NCBI GenBank assembly: GCA_002099365.1
Contig: MSED01000014.1
Span: forward strand, 1,860,001 to 1,924,000
DNA length: 64,000 bases
DNA from: Phialophora verrucosa
Taxonomy: Eukaryota > Ascomycota > Eurotiomycetes > Chaetothyriales > Herpotrichiellaceae
Direction of reading: 5' to 3'
The translations under genes were made by a program, and so were the position numbers. The notes below the pieces were generated by a model that had not been told where the DNA came from, searched no databases, and was given only the letters and a program-made list of their open reading frames with translations. Positions 32,754 to 42,729 of this stretch are shown here, in pieces (within the stretch, counting starts at the first letter, position 1; each line of letters begins with the position of its first letter).

Positions 32754-33558
32754 ATGTCGGATCCTTCAGAATCGTTCGTGGCGTCCATTGCTCGAGCTCT
32801 CAATTCAAACCGGGTCCCCTGTGTCCTCTGGGGCCACTATCTTCTCAACGTCCATGGCATCCCATCAATCATCAACGTACGTATTCTTCAGCAACGACAT
32901 TCCAGACCCTGGACTAATCCTGCGCAAGTCGGTTGACTTTATCATCCCGGATGCTCATTTGAAGCCTGGCACCAAGACTCTCACTCGGATCGAGAGCCTG
33001 ACGCCATGTCCAGACCGGGAGGCGTGCCCCTCAAGCTCGCAGGAGCGGCCGACGCCGCCACCAGCATTTCACAGCCACATTGAAGATTCCGAAGTCACCG
33101 TGGCTCTCTATCTGCAATCCGAGACTATTTGGTTCCTACCACCGCTCGACGGCTCTTTATTGTGCCCGACGAAACGTACACTCCCTTCGCACTTCGTTCT
33201 TGCGTCCGACCAGACTGTTCTCCCACCCAGGCGGCCGGGTCGGGGATCGGGTGTCTTCAAACTGGAGCAAGATCCAGTAGTCGTCCCCAGGTGCCACATC
33301 TTGCTGGAAGCCTTCTTGCGTCTGTACGGGCGTGATTCAGGCAAGCACGTTGGGGCCTTTGCAATGGCAATGATTGGGTATGTAGAGGAATATGTCGACG
33401 ACGATGGATTTTTGGATGCAGGCCTGCTTCCGGAGCCGCTCAGGTCGTCGTACAAGGAGCTTAGGCAAGGGAAGAAGCCGGTCCGTCAATGGACAAAGGA
33501 GTTGAAGGAGGCTCTTGGGATTCTCGAAGGTTTCGAAGACGACTGGTGCAGCTATTAG
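32754..33558 (+). CDS. Uncharacterised fungal protein
   Basis: Proposed model of two exons, 32754-32876 and 32929-33558, 250 aa. The first exon reads SESFVASIARALNSNRVPCVLWGHYLLNVHG, a start shared by a group of uncharacterised fungal proteins. The second picks up SVDFIIPDAHL and ends in GFEDDWCSY. The intron (32877-32928, 52 bp) has donor GTACGT, a good branch site (ACTAAT) and acceptor CAAG, which is weak. Alternatives are a single exon from the ATG at 32458 (366 aa) or a tiny frameshift. The DFIIPD strand after a predicted helix is reminiscent of nucleotidyltransferase-like folds, but no catalytic pair is visible, so I do not assign a function. Confidence 0.6.
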
Positions 33559-33700
33559 AGCGCCGCATTTTGCACGAGTTTCGTCCTCTTCGTTTTCTTC
33601 TTTCAAAGAAGAGGTTAAGTTGTCCATCTTGTGGTTATTCTTGATCTTCTCTCGACATCGGGTTTCGGCCGCTCGCTACAGTACACGTTCCCGTTCGGGA

Positions 33701-33760
33701 CCGCCAACTTTTGCCCATGGCCTATTCTTCCCGCCAACTTTTGCCCATGGCCTATTCTTC
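33701..33760. repeat. 30-bp perfect tandem duplication
   Basis: Two identical 30-bp units, 33701-33730 and 33731-33760, each containing CCAACTTTTGCCCATGGCC. It lies about 150 bases beyond the preceding stop codon. Perfect identity points to a recent slippage or duplication event. Confidence 0.95.
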
Positions 33761-34198
33761 CCCCCAACCTCTCCACGGCGCAGAACCAGACTTGACGCGC
33801 TGAGACTATGGTAAGAGGCAGCCGATTACTGGCTCCGGGCCATAGATGACCCTTTCAGAGTATTGACGGAAGCTATGTGTAGCGGGTCGGACATGAAGGA
33901 AATCAAAAGTATCACTACACATGGATGCCGATGACATAGTGTAACAAGCCGCAGTTTCATCCACGATGGTTCTCCCGGTGCTTTTGAAGACGGAACCACG
34001 AAGCAAGGCCTTTGCAACCTCTCGCGTCGCTCTTGTTTGTTTTCACAATCTCACGAATATCGCCAGCTCTTCCTCTCCGAGAGATAGAGCCGCAGCTCTC
34101 GAGCGAAGTAGCCCGATGACAGCAGATTGTGCGGAAGGAAGGCAAGTAGATGCCAAAAACCAATGCAACCAAACTTGAAGACGACGAAAGGCTCATGC

Positions 34199-34200
<2 letters not shown>

Positions 34201-34229
<29 letters not shown>

Positions 34230-34254
34230 CTTCTTCTTCTTCTTCTTGTTGTTG
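34201..34254. repeat. TTC/TTG microsatellite
   Basis: Fifteen consecutive TTC triplets followed by three TTG triplets. It is a polypurine-polypyrimidine tract in a region without a recognised gene. Confidence 0.95.
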
Positions 34255-36247
34255 TGCTCACATAAGCTCATTTACGAAGAAAGATAATACCGAAGGAGCT
34301 GGGATCGAAGTGGACGTGGGATATGCGGTGCCGGTGCTGACTCCCGGGGGAGTAACATGAAACGTGCGAGAATGCCGCTCTATTGCAATGATGGCACTGC
34401 CACTGACCTACCTACCGCTGTATTGCTAGCTTTGCTTTCCAGCCAAGTCGACAGAGGCCTAGCTCTTTGTGAAAACGTCCTGAGCGACGGACAAGTCTCT
34501 CCTCTCCGATGAAATCGATGGGCGGAAAAGCTCCAAAAGAAGCCCTCAAGAATCTTTGCCACCGAGCCCCTTCCGTCCTCGACGGTGCGAACGAAAGTAT
34601 CCACAGCACCTCAGCCCAGACTCGAATAACAAGGAAGACTTAAGGCTCAGAGGGCAGACGAGATGCATGACGGGCATTGGCATTGAAACGGGAAGATGCC
34701 GGGAGAGGGCGTTTCTTGACTCTGACGACCGTGGCAAAGCTTCATATGGTGGTCAAGCCAATAAGGGGTTCGGTGTCTCCTTCTATGTAAGGATTGAGCC
34801 CCTTGTGGGAACGCAAATACGCCCAGTATGAGCTCGAGAGGGTCAACGGGCATTCTCGAGTACCCAAGCTGAACGTCGCTGCAAGAATACTATCCTCCCT
34901 TCCCGGCAAACGAATGCCATCCTGGGACGCCAGCAGGACGGGTCCATCACCAAATAATGAGACTGTATGTGACGAGTCGCGTGCGCAGCAGCAGCAATTC
35001 GTCTGATGAATGAACATGAACATGAACATGGCCACTCGGTCGTCGGTGGTCGGTGGTCGACGGCACAACTTTTCGGTCTACTTGGGTTTCTGTGCTTTCG
35101 CATCCTTCCCTGGCGGGCGGCTGGATCAAAAGAGGCGCCGGCGAAAGGGGCGGTTCAGCAATGGAGAGAAAGGATGTGGTCAGGTCGGGTTAATCGCGTC
35201 TGGAACGATCAAAGTTCCGTCTATGATTGTGGGAGTCTTCGGGAGGACAAAGTGTGAGCTTGATCGCGACTCAAAGCTGAGCGACGTCGAATGTGGGCCG
35301 GTGACGGCGACGGCGACGGCGACACCAGGCGAGGCGCCCTCTCTGACCTCGATCATCTCACTCGCGGCCGATTTGCTTTGCTCCTCGCTCCTCGCTGATA
35401 CATACTGCATATAATATCCACGTGCCCAGGAAATGACAGTGCCAAAAGAAAGGCCTTCTCTTCTACTCAGTGTAACCACGCCCCCTTGTTTTCTGACTTG
35501 TGTCATCACCAGCACACCATCCTCCTGGCCTCGTGTTTGCTCGTTCACGAGAGCCCAGCGCAGTCCGTCCGAATCATCGCCCACCCACCCAATGAATAGT
35601 GGTCGTGAAGCCGAACCACCACTTGTGGCTGGAGCTCGGAAGGTCCGGGTGATCACGTTTGTGCTTGAGGCCCGAATGTACGAGTAATATACAGAACAGA
35701 AAGAACGATGGGAGAAGCAACGAGTTCCCTAGAGTAGATTCCGGCTCAAGGCCCCTGCTTGCATCTCGTCACACTGAGCCAATGACTGACGTTGAGATGG
35801 AGACTGTGGTGGTGCAAATCGCCCACAGGATCGATCTGACGGCTTCCTCCACGGCCCCGGATCTGGTAGAGGGGCATTTCATCTGGGAATTCGGTGATCG
35901 GCAGGGAGTGGTCTGCTCGTTCCAGAGGTCGGAAGGACGAACGGCTTGTGATGTTTTCCAATGGATCCATGGTTTGGGTTACCTGCTGCAGCCGTGTCGT
36001 CTGTCCCCTTCAGGGAATTTGCTGGCCATGGCGTACATGCCATCGTGGTGCAGAGGTGATGGTGATGACAAGTTGTGCCGATCTCAGAGTCATGGGCCAA
36101 CCGACCCATGGCCACGCATAAGGTGACCGACTCGCTGCGCCCCGTTCGGCGATTCTTTGCCGAGAACGCGTGGCATGCCCATTCCCTACTCGAATGGCTG
36201 GCTGCAGAAAATCCACCCACAAATCAATTCCAAGGCACTTTCGTCCC

Positions 36248-37955
36248 TCAGCCGGAGTCTCCATCATTCTCGACTCCCCCACCGTCCTGATTCCGCGTTG
36301 TCCCAGAGTCTGGACAATCCAGCTTGTTCTTGTTCTGTGTAGCTTTCCAGATAGCCGCTAGTTGCGCTGCAACATCGTCCAGAAACTCGGTGCTGGCCCA
36401 TTTCATAACCCCTGCCAGCGCCATACAGAACTCCCTGGTGGTGGAGGGGATCGTGGCATGACAAGCTTTGAGAACATGCATGTTGTAAAATTGCGTATCT
36501 TCCACCAATGTGATGTAATGGACCCAGAGGAGGAGGATAGGCCCTTCCTGGGTAACAGAGAAGGCTAGAGGTTCCTTTCGTCGAGAGGTTTCCGGCGAAC
36601 ACCGTTCAGTAAGCTGAGCGAGCCGACTCTGCATAACGAGCATGCAGGTCCCAGATTGAGCAGCTTGGTTCTCGGCCTCGTACATACTTTTGCCAGTCGC
36701 GTACGACTTCCCTTCGACGACGAGGGACGGGAAATACGTCTGAGGTGCCGAAAAGAAGGTTTTCAAGTCAAGTCCCTCTTCCGACTGTAGCTCCGTTACC
36801 ATGTCTATGGCACCAACTTTACTGACTCCCAGCGACGCTATTCTCTCGACCACGATATCCTCCAGGAACGCGATTGTTATGTCTGGGCGAGACTGCTTAA
36901 CAGGACAAATGTCGCGTTCCGGGGAAGGTGGCATGGCCGCCTTAGAAAGACGTGGTAAAGCACAAGACGTGTCTGGCGGATCCGGGTCATTCGAGCGGTC
37001 GTTAGAAGCGTCCGCGGCACCGAGAACCTCGCCCGCAGAAAGGAAGGTGAGCTTCCGTTGAACCTTTGGTATCAAAGCTTGGTCCCAGTCTGGACCACAA
37101 TTAGTATCACACAACACACACTGACACACATCAAGTCTACAGTACCTGTTTTCCTTCGGAAGTCAAAGCCATGGCCGAATAGCTTCCTATCCATTGCTTC
37201 CAGGGCTCGGCCGATCAATTCAACAGAATCATCTTCCCTGCTAGGTATCTTGAGAACCCTAGAAAAGTCAAGGCGTAAATCGTCGGCGATCGATGAGACG
37301 ATACTTTCCTTTTCTTTGTCGAGCGTGGGTTGGAGGATGGCGTTGATTCTATCCTTGAGTTGTTCAGGGATGCCCTGGTGCTGGACGTAAATTCTGGCCT
37401 TCTTAAGTACTCCGAGGCGATAGTCGGCAAGCGACAGTGTCGATCTCGGAGTAGACTTGGAGGCTGTGTCCTGTTTCAGCTCGGTGAGGTTTGATGACTG
37501 CGAGGGCCTTCTCTTCTTCTGACATACCATGCCGTCGGATGTTTCGAATGCTGTCTCACTATTGAGCTTTTCCAGGTTCTTGAAGGTGAGGAGGTCCTTT
37601 GACCGGGGCAACTCCGTCACAGGTGTTGCACCTTCACGCCCTTGCTTGTCCGGCCTCTCCTTTTCGGAGTCGCGCTTCCTCTTGCTACGTGGAGGTCTAG
37701 TCGACGTCGGAGCTGCTTGAACAGAATTAGGCAGCAAGGCTTGTGCTTGGATGTTTTTGGAGGCAGCGCGAGTGATCCGTCTGGGGGGAGAGGCCTTGCT
37801 GGAAGAAACGGCCTTGTTCTTCTCCTTGGAGGCTTTGGATCGGTTCTCTTTTTCAGTTGTTAGCATTGGCGGCTGGGTATAGGAGTTTAAGAGGGAAAGA
37901 GACACATACGGTCTGCAAGGCTCTTCGTGGCCGCACGTTTGCGCTTCGGAGGCAT
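36248..37955 (-). CDS. DUF7924-domain protein
   Basis: Three exons: 37910-37955, 37146-37847 and 36248-37089, giving 529 aa. The N-terminus is strongly basic (MPPKRKRAATKSLAD, later STRPPRSKRKRDSEKER), giving likely nuclear localisation signals. A coiled middle region precedes the domain. From about residue 310 the protein matches a fungal domain of unknown function: RPDITIAFLEDIVVER, YFPSLVVEGKSYATGKSMYEAENQAAQSG, LAQLTERCSPETSRRKEPLAFS, LWVHYITLVEDTQFYNMHVLKACHA and WASTEFLDDVAAQL. The VVEGKS core has the E-x-K spacing of PD-(D/E)XK nucleases, with a possible upstream Asp (PDITI). That link is my inference. Introns carry good branch sites (GCTAAC, ACTAAT). Confidence 0.8.
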
Positions 37956-38859
37956 TTCGAATGGGCAGCCGGTGAAGGTATGAGATACAGGACAAAGAGA
38001 TATTCAAACCAAGCCAGGCGCTCATGCAAGAGAAATAAAAGAGTCTTGGTCGGGAGCATTTGAAGTTTTTGCCGTGGCTTGACGGGTAGGGACAATGGAA
38101 TTCAATTCTCGCATTCCACAAGATGCCTATTGATACCTTGGGCAGCAAGAATGTGCCTTGCGGCATCGGGAGCGGTTGTCCAGAACAATCATCTCAAGAT
38201 CGCATCCCATACGCCCACAGAGTGTCCCATGATTGATTGATACCTCCATGGCGTAAATTTCTAACAAGAAGAATGCTTTTTTGCACCGTCTTTGATCCGG
38301 AACATGCGAGCGAATGGTGTTGATGATAGCGAGTGATTTGGTCACAATGTGTGACAGAGGTTGGTGGGAGGGTCGGTCTGAGACGGAGAGTTGCATGTTG
38401 TTGAATTCATCGTGAGAGTAAGATAAGAAGCACTGGCATTAAAGTTTTGAGGCTGCCATTAGTCGATCTTGGGAAAAAGCTAAATATACGCAGTGGAGTG
38501 CGCTTCTCGCTAGAGGTCTGACTGGGAAAAGCAACCCTCCTGTACATACGTGCTGTGTAGTCGCAGGCTGCATACTTACTGTAAAGTACGACTGTGTACC
38601 TACTATGTAACAAGACAATGGGCGGTGGCTTTGCCCATAGACCCGGAAAAGGCACTAAGCTGTGGCGAGGTGAAAAGGCTGGAGGTGCCCAGACTCAGTG
38701 CCTATTGTGGTACTATCTCAACGCCCCGGCCGCCAATTGACAATTAGGAGGCTGTGATTGAAGCACTCGTTACCGGACACCATGCCCGCCAGCCTACCTA
38801 CTCTTCGGTACCTGCTCTATGTATCATAATGAAGGGATGTCTGGATCTATTCTATTTCG
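37956..38859. other. Intergenic, no gene seen
   Basis: About 900 bases between two minus-strand genes. It should hold the DUF7924 promoter and the 3' region of the MFS gene. Short minus frames (38127-38396 and 38407-38655) are not recognised. Confidence 0.5.
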
Positions 38860-40476
38860 TCACAACAGATATCTGAAACCTGGCGCCGCGGCTGCGGAAC
38901 TCCCAGGCGCAACTTCATCCTCGGTCGTCTCGGCTTTATCGCGGGCAGCAAGCTCGACGGCCTCGCCAGTCGCCAGCCTCGCATTCTCCTTGACTAGCGC
39001 CCATCGCAACACCAGCGTGGCCAAGAAACACGCGACGCAGAAGCACGCATTCGCGATCATGGCGGACAGATATCGCGGCCCGAGTTGCTTCAGGTACATG
39101 TACGGGCTGTAGATTTGGGCCACGTTTCCGAGGGTGTTGATCAGCGCAATGGCCGCACTACGTTTCTCCACGGGCCGCGGCAGGGTGGAGGAGATCCAAG
39201 CCAGGGCTACGTTGTAGCTGCCATAGACGCCGCCGAGCATGAGGAACAGGCTCACGTACCGCGCCGCAAGAGTCATGCTGGTGGCCGCGATGATGTACCC
39301 GGCCATGGCGAACGAAATCGGGGCGAGGATGTGCATGGAGCGCTCTGAGAATTGATCGCTGGAGAAGGAGACAGCCAGCGCCACAATGGCCGCGAAGACG
39401 TACGGCGGCGCGACGAGCAGCAGCGTCTCGACTTTGCCATAGCCAAAGGTGGCGACCAGGGTGGGAATGAACGAGGTGACTGCTCCGGCGCTCGTCTTGG
39501 TGATGATGATCAGGGCCAGCAGCCAGACCTTGTAGTCGCACACGGCCATCCGCACTCCCAGCAACAAGCTTCCTCTTTCGGTGTCGCGGGAGCCGTCCAC
39601 CTCCTCCAGCCGGCGGACCGCGATGGCTCGCTCCTGTGCGGTTAAGAATCGCGTGTTGTGGGGAAAGTCCGGCAGGATCAGCATGGCGGTCAGGGCGACG
39701 AAGACGGTGATGGAGGCTTCGATGATGAAGAGCCATTTCCATGCGGCAACACCCATAGCACCGTCGAGACCGGACTGGATCCCCGCCCCGATCAGGCCTC
39801 CGAGGCCGCCGGACAGGAGAGATCCCGTGTAGAGAATCGACATGCGCAGCGCCAGCTCCTTGCGCGTGTACCATGAACTGAGCGCGAACAACGCCCCGGG
39901 GAAGAATGGCCCTTCCACGACTCCGAGGAAGAAGCGCACGACAACCAACCCGCTGAAATTGTGCGTGACGGCCGTCAATCCCGAAAGGACGCCCCAGGCG
40001 GCCATACAGCAGGGCTAAGTAAACCAAGTCAGAAAACAGGAGAGGGCAGAAGACAGATTAAGCCTTACCAGATAAATGCTCGGCCGAACTCGCGTGAGCA
40101 GGAGATTTGAGGGGATTTGCACCGTCAGATACCCGGCGAAGAAGACCGAGATACAAGTACTGAATTGGGAGCCCCGCAGGTTGAGGGCTTCTTCGATGTT
40201 GAGCACCCGGGCGCTGGCCAGAGCATTGCGATCGAGGTAGCTAAGAATGGCACCGCATTGGCTCCTGGACCGGACGAGAATGGGTACAAGAGACCAGACT
40301 CACTTCAGCACAATGATGACGCACAATATCGGCATCAGTCGCAGGTCCAGCTTCCGTACAAGCCTCCGTTCGGCAGCCACATAGTCCTCGCGAGAGAGGT
40401 GACTCAGATTTCCCAGCTGATCAGACGATCTCTCGACCGTGGCGGCCTGCTCGACTTCGACTTCGACTTTCGACAT
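38860..40476 (-). CDS. MFS transporter, anion:cation symporter (DAL5-like) family
   Basis: Three exons: 40304-40476, 40070-40240 with its last base at 40069, and 38860-40014, giving 499 aa. The chosen ATG (40476, MSKVEVEVEQ) gives the usual 50-residue cytosolic N-terminus; an ATG at 40554 would add 26 residues. The family signature is clear: KLDLRLMPILCVIIVLKNYLDRNALASAR, then GYLTVQIPSNLLLTRVRPSIYLP, CCMAAWGVLSGLTA, FFLGVVEGPFFPGALFALSSWY and RMSILYTGSLLSGGLGGLI. About 12 helices are visible. Relatives carry allantoate, nicotinate, pantothenate and other organic anions with H+. As neighbour of a tricarboxylate carrier and a LigI-type hydrolase, uptake of a carboxylic acid is a reasonable inference. 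Confidence 0.92.
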
Positions 40477-41109
40477 AATGGGCCTGTATCTCGGTTCGTT
40501 CGACGGGAGGAATCCTACCATCAGATCTCGAAAGAGTCTCCATGTTTTATACATGGTCTCTTCCGACTTCTTCCCCCCACACTCCGCTTCCAAGACATCT
40601 GTTGTGACTGAGACCCGGAGACCCAAGAAATCTGGAGTGTTGGATAAGACTGTTGCGCCCCAGTGTCGGTCGTCAACCGACGTCGGAGGCGCGGGGCGAG
40701 AATCCCAACCCGGCAAAGTGCCAGACTGCGCTTCGGACAACGACCGAGCACATCCTCGGCGCTAATATGTGACGAGGAAGGTCACCGTACCCGAAAATCT
40801 GTGGAGACGATGCAAAGCCGTTACAGAGCGTACTGTAGGATCAAGTTTGCAGTGTCATTATCTATAGTGGCTGGCTATCAATGCTTTGAATCGCTACGTT
40901 GAAGCAGCAATGTGCCCACGATTTTTCGCACTTACAATTCTTCGCAAAGGCACAGTACGTAGAACACCTTGTGCTCCTTGCTGTCTGAATAATTAATAAT
41001 GTCCAGATCTGAGTTGTATCGACAATCAGTGCATCTGTGGATTATGTCCCTGTGCAATCAGCCACATCCGCCGGGAGGTGGATCTTGCACCGAATGCTTG
41101 CTGGTTGGA
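40477..41109. other. Intergenic, MFS promoter region
   Basis: 633 bases between the symporter start and the carrier stop, both on the minus strand. No gene is visible. Possible upstream ATGs for the symporter are at 40521 and 40554. Confidence 0.5.
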
Positions 41110-42112
41110 TCAAAGGACGCTCGGGGTCTCACGTCGACCTTGATTCGCTAAAGCAGTGACCTGGTCGAATACCGCGAACGTGATTCCGCTGGAAAGCTGT
41201 GGTCCAGGTCAGACAGTGCAAGGCAATGAAACGCAACACATCGGTGAACCGCTACTTACCATCAACCTGACAAGTCGTGGAGTTGTCGCTCGCCAGAACA
41301 CCGTAATCCCTTCGTGTCGGAGCATGGAGCGCCCACATGAAAACATGGTCCGATGTGTGCTGTCCACACTCTGCATTCTCGTTTTAATGTTGTCGAAGGG
41401 CATCGACGCATACCTGGAAGCACAAGTCAGCGTTGAGCTTTTGTCAGTAGCGTTGAGAAACTAACGTTGTCACAGCCCCGCTCAAAGCACCTGCAAGCAA
41501 CGTTGTGCCTGCGTTGTCCAGCCTTCTTCCCAGGCTCGTCGTCGCAATCCAGTCCTTGATAGCTCCAAAACTGGCAAACCGGACTGCTGAGTTGGTTCCC
41601 TGCTTGCACAGGACGGGACCAACGCCTCTCCACAAACCTAGCAAGCCATGAATCCTGATCATCCGTCCGGCCACGGCGAGGGTACTCTCGGCCCTGGCGC
41701 ACGCCGCAGCCATGTCTATCGACTGTGTTTTGACAACTTCAGCTGGAGTGACGACCAGAATCGATTCAGCGATGCCCCCCGACAGGCCCGCGAGGATGTT
41801 GACAAGGATACGGTTTGGTCCGATCATCGGCTCGAGCACACTCTTGCTGCTCTCGAAGCTGAAGAACCGTACTCCCCCCTTGGCCGAGTTAGAGGCAATT
41901 AATGCTGGAGATCCTGCATAGATGCCCGCAATGCCCTGCGACTTGAAAGCTGACCGGAATATGGCAAACGACGACATGGGTCTGCCGTTGCCGCTTGCAG
42001 GAAGCTGTCGGCGTGTTTTGAGAAACTCCGCAGGGTAGGTGACAATGGTCTCTGAGGCCCCGGCGATCCCTCCAGCCAGAACTGCGACGGCGCCCGAAGG
42101 TTTAGATGACAT
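41110..42112 (-). CDS. Mitochondrial tricarboxylate (citrate) carrier, CTP1-like
   Basis: Three exons: 41466-42112, 41260-41413 and 41110-41196, giving 295 aa, the usual SLC25 size. Three repeats carry the carrier signature P-x-[DE]-x-x-[KR]: YPAEFLKTRRQ, TPAEVVKTQSID and MPFDNIKTRMQ. The segments GGIAGASETIVTYP, GPNRILVNILAGLSGGIAES and GTNSAVRFASFGAIKDW match the tricarboxylate (citrate/malate exchange) group. The last exon (LSSGITFAVFDQVT) completes helix 6. CTP1 exchanges citrate for malate or other tricarboxylates across the inner membrane. Genomes usually also carry a housekeeping CTP1, so this copy beside catabolic genes may be a specialised paralogue. Confidence 0.92.
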
Positions 42113-42729
42113 GGTGCCGTACAGGTGCGACTAGGCAAGCAGTCCTGTCAGCTCTGGCGAATGTTAGTTACAGTGCTGATTTTTCCTGTCGCTATCTCAA
42201 TTCAATTCAGAGGGAGTCTTGGTGCAAGCCAGATGCGATCTCAATTCGATGAGTTATAAGATCCGGATTGTCCGAGACCTCGTCGACCTTTCGTTCAAGA
42301 ATCTCCCGGCGAACCCTTGAGAGATCTAATTTTCGTATTCATTCTGTCGATTCAGTCACATAGCAACGGCAGCATTGTCCGATTCTTGCTCGTCAGACCC
42401 TGAAAAGGGGGATGCTGGCCGGTCTCGTACCTTCGGTCAATGTCCCGTCGTATGAAACGAGTCCCGATTGGCCAAATTTGACAGGCAGTGTAGCCTTCGG
42501 ATATTGACCGAACCTGACCTCAGCAATCAATCTCGCGGAGAGGGTTCAACGAATCGATTGCCCCAACCGGAATGTTGAGATGCGCTATACGCCTGCGTGG
42601 ATCAGCAATGCCAACGGTTTTCTGGGCGCAGCACCCAACGGCTGTTGGGAAACAGCCCATCTCGGAGAGTTCAAGTTTCTCCGTAACAATCCGGCGTCGC
42701 TGGCACCCATCATGGTGCTGTCAGGAGTA
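42113..42729. other. Intergenic, carrier promoter region
   Basis: 617 bases between the carrier start and the Zn2Cys6 stop. No gene is visible; this stretch should include the carrier promoter. Confidence 0.5.

Larger units (their letters stand above)
33559..36247. other. Repeat-containing intergenic region
   Basis: About 2.7 kb. It holds a 30-bp tandem duplication, a TTC microsatellite, and a short AACATG iteration near 35009-35029. Frames at 35010-35414 and 35782-36126 (plus) and 35180-35656 (minus, GTG start) have no recognisable domain. I see no supportable gene. Confidence 0.45.

Noticed and set aside
35180..35656. 158-codon minus-strand frame
   Set aside because: It begins only with GTG and has a GTCGCC dinucleotide-like repeat that gives VAVAVAV; no homology recognised.
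39158..40027. 289-codon minus-strand frame
   Set aside because: It is an alternative frame of the MFS symporter exon, His/Arg-rich with no conserved motif.
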